Source: Rhynchopus sp. YZ270_cl-10
Taxonomy: Eukaryota > Euglenozoa > Diplonemea > Diplonemida > Diplonemidae
NCBI GenBank assembly: GCA_964035575.1
Contig: OZ037881.1
Location: 930,001-994,000 of the forward strand
Direction of reading: 5' to 3'
DNA: 64,000 bases
This document shows, one piece after another, positions 63,323-64,000 of this stretch (its first letter is position 1; the number at the start of each line of letters is the position of its first letter). The translations under genes were made by a program, and so were the position numbers. The notes beneath the pieces are model-generated. The model was given only the letters and a program-made list of their open reading frames with translations, was not told where the DNA came from and searched no databases.

Positions 63323-64000
63323 ATGAACAAGCCTGGTGGGCAGACCCTTCCACCCCTTTCTCGGCAGAATGTCGCACCTGGACCGACTACTCAGGCGATT
63401 GTTGAGAGTGCCCCGCACAACCACACCGGGGTGGCACCTGGCACTGAAAAGCCTGCTGTAGGACGCAAGACACCTGACATGCTGGCAATGCATGCAACCG
63501 CCACCTACAATGATGCAGATTCTGCGAACAAACTGCTTGGTCGACTTTACTCTACATCCTGCTTTTCTGAAGGCCATATGCCCAACATCTTAACTACCGG
63601 CGCAAAAAAGGAAGTAGAATCTCAACAACGTCGTGTATCAACCCCCGAAGAGATCCCAGGAGATACCAGCATGCAGACAACCGCATTGCAGATCGGACGG
63701 CCTGGAGGGAAGAAGGCGGGCACAGCCCCGGTGCAAGGGTTTGCAAATCATCCGAAGAGAAGGCGTGAGACGGAGTTGCGTGAGTTGCTTACGTCAGCAC
63801 CAAGCAAGGCTCGGGAGAGGCTGCTGAACAGCAGAGGCCCGACACAGCCGAGACCCGATACGGCGGTGACCTCTGTTTGCGCGCGAACAACGAAAAACTT
63901 TTTGACATCCGAATCGCTCCCAGAACCTGATTCAGACGAAGAAGAGGCGGAAGGACAAACCCGCGAAAAAACCTCGATTTCCACACCATTTGCGTTCATC
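63323..64000 (+). CDS. Hypothetical protein, 3' partial
   Basis: An uninterrupted frame of 226 codons runs from ATG at 63323 to the right edge. Chance survival of that length in DNA of this composition is unlikely, and codon use resembles the neighbouring genes. The product is hydrophilic and Pro/Thr/Ser/Gly-rich, with basic clusters (NHPKRRRETELREL, SKARERLLNSRG) and a late acidic stretch (EPDSDEEEAEGQ); it looks largely disordered. I recognise no domain in the visible part. The CCCCCAG just before the ATG could be an acceptor for an upstream exon, so the true start is not certain. It continues the one-strand gene order. Confidence 0.7.
   Translation, partial: MNKPGGQTLPPLSRQNVAPGPTTQAIVESAPHNHTGVAPGTEKPAVGRKTPDMLAMHATATYNDADSANKLLGRLYSTSCFSEGHMPNILTTGAKKEVESQQRRVSTPEEIPGDTSMQTTALQIGRPGGKKAGTAPVQGFANHPKRRRETELRELLTSAPSKARERLLNSRGPTQPRPDTAVTSVCARTTKNFLTSESLPEPDSDEEEAEGQTREKTSISTPFAFI

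Noticed and set aside
3593-64000. CRISPR arrays or bacterial operons
   Set aside because: No regularly spaced repeats with unique spacers; spliceosomal introns and a kinesin show that this is nuclear eukaryotic DNA.

Overview
This is nuclear DNA of a flagellated unicellular eukaryote. The supporting features are spliceosomal introns with a very uniform GTATG donor, a kinesin, two class III adenylyl cyclases, a calpain-like protease, ribosomal stalk protein P0, and a protein whose N-terminus closely resembles BILBO1, the flagellar-pocket collar protein of trypanosomatids. The lineage cannot be fixed from the window. The BILBO1-like gene, the trypanosomatid-like cyclase motif YDYEGQT and the one-strand gene order hint at Discoba or Euglenozoa-type biology, but ordinary cis-spliced introns are present. 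Genes are GC-rich and compact. Spacers are long, rich in A/T homopolymers, and full of small transposons and short dispersed repeats.

Layout. 1-3592: 3' part of a cysteine-rich vWA/EGF membrane protein. 3.6-10.6 kb: empty spacer with a hAT MITE and a TTAA-flanked inverted-repeat element. 10.65-19.7 kb: an uncharacterised charged protein, a Rieske protein, the BILBO1-like EF-hand protein, and a receptor adenylyl cyclase whose ectodomain is a degenerate 5'-nucleotidase. 19.7-30.3 kb: gene-free, with at least five inverted-repeat elements and satellites. 30.3-34.3 kb: a 4.0 kb transposon with TIRs of about 340-360 bp and two unrecognised minus-strand genes, one with an intron. 34.4-38.5 kb: a membrane-anchored charged protein and a second cysteine-rich membrane protein. 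38.5-44.5 kb: a nest of hAT and Harbinger-like elements. 45.7-57.4 kb: a multi-pass tandem-domain adenylyl cyclase, a calpain-like protease, and a 2355-residue kinesin with a C-terminal RanBP2 zinc finger. 59.8-62.5 kb: two tandem, nearly identical P0 genes. 63.3-64.0 kb: the start of another gene.

All thirteen host genes are on the + strand; only transposon genes are on the - strand. Several host genes have plausible membrane, flagellar or signalling roles (two cyclases, BILBO1-like protein, kinesin, calpain, two surface proteins), but nothing in the sequence shows that they form one pathway. The strongest candidates for something undescribed are the pseudo-5'-nucleotidase receptor cyclase and the 4 kb element with two novel proteins.
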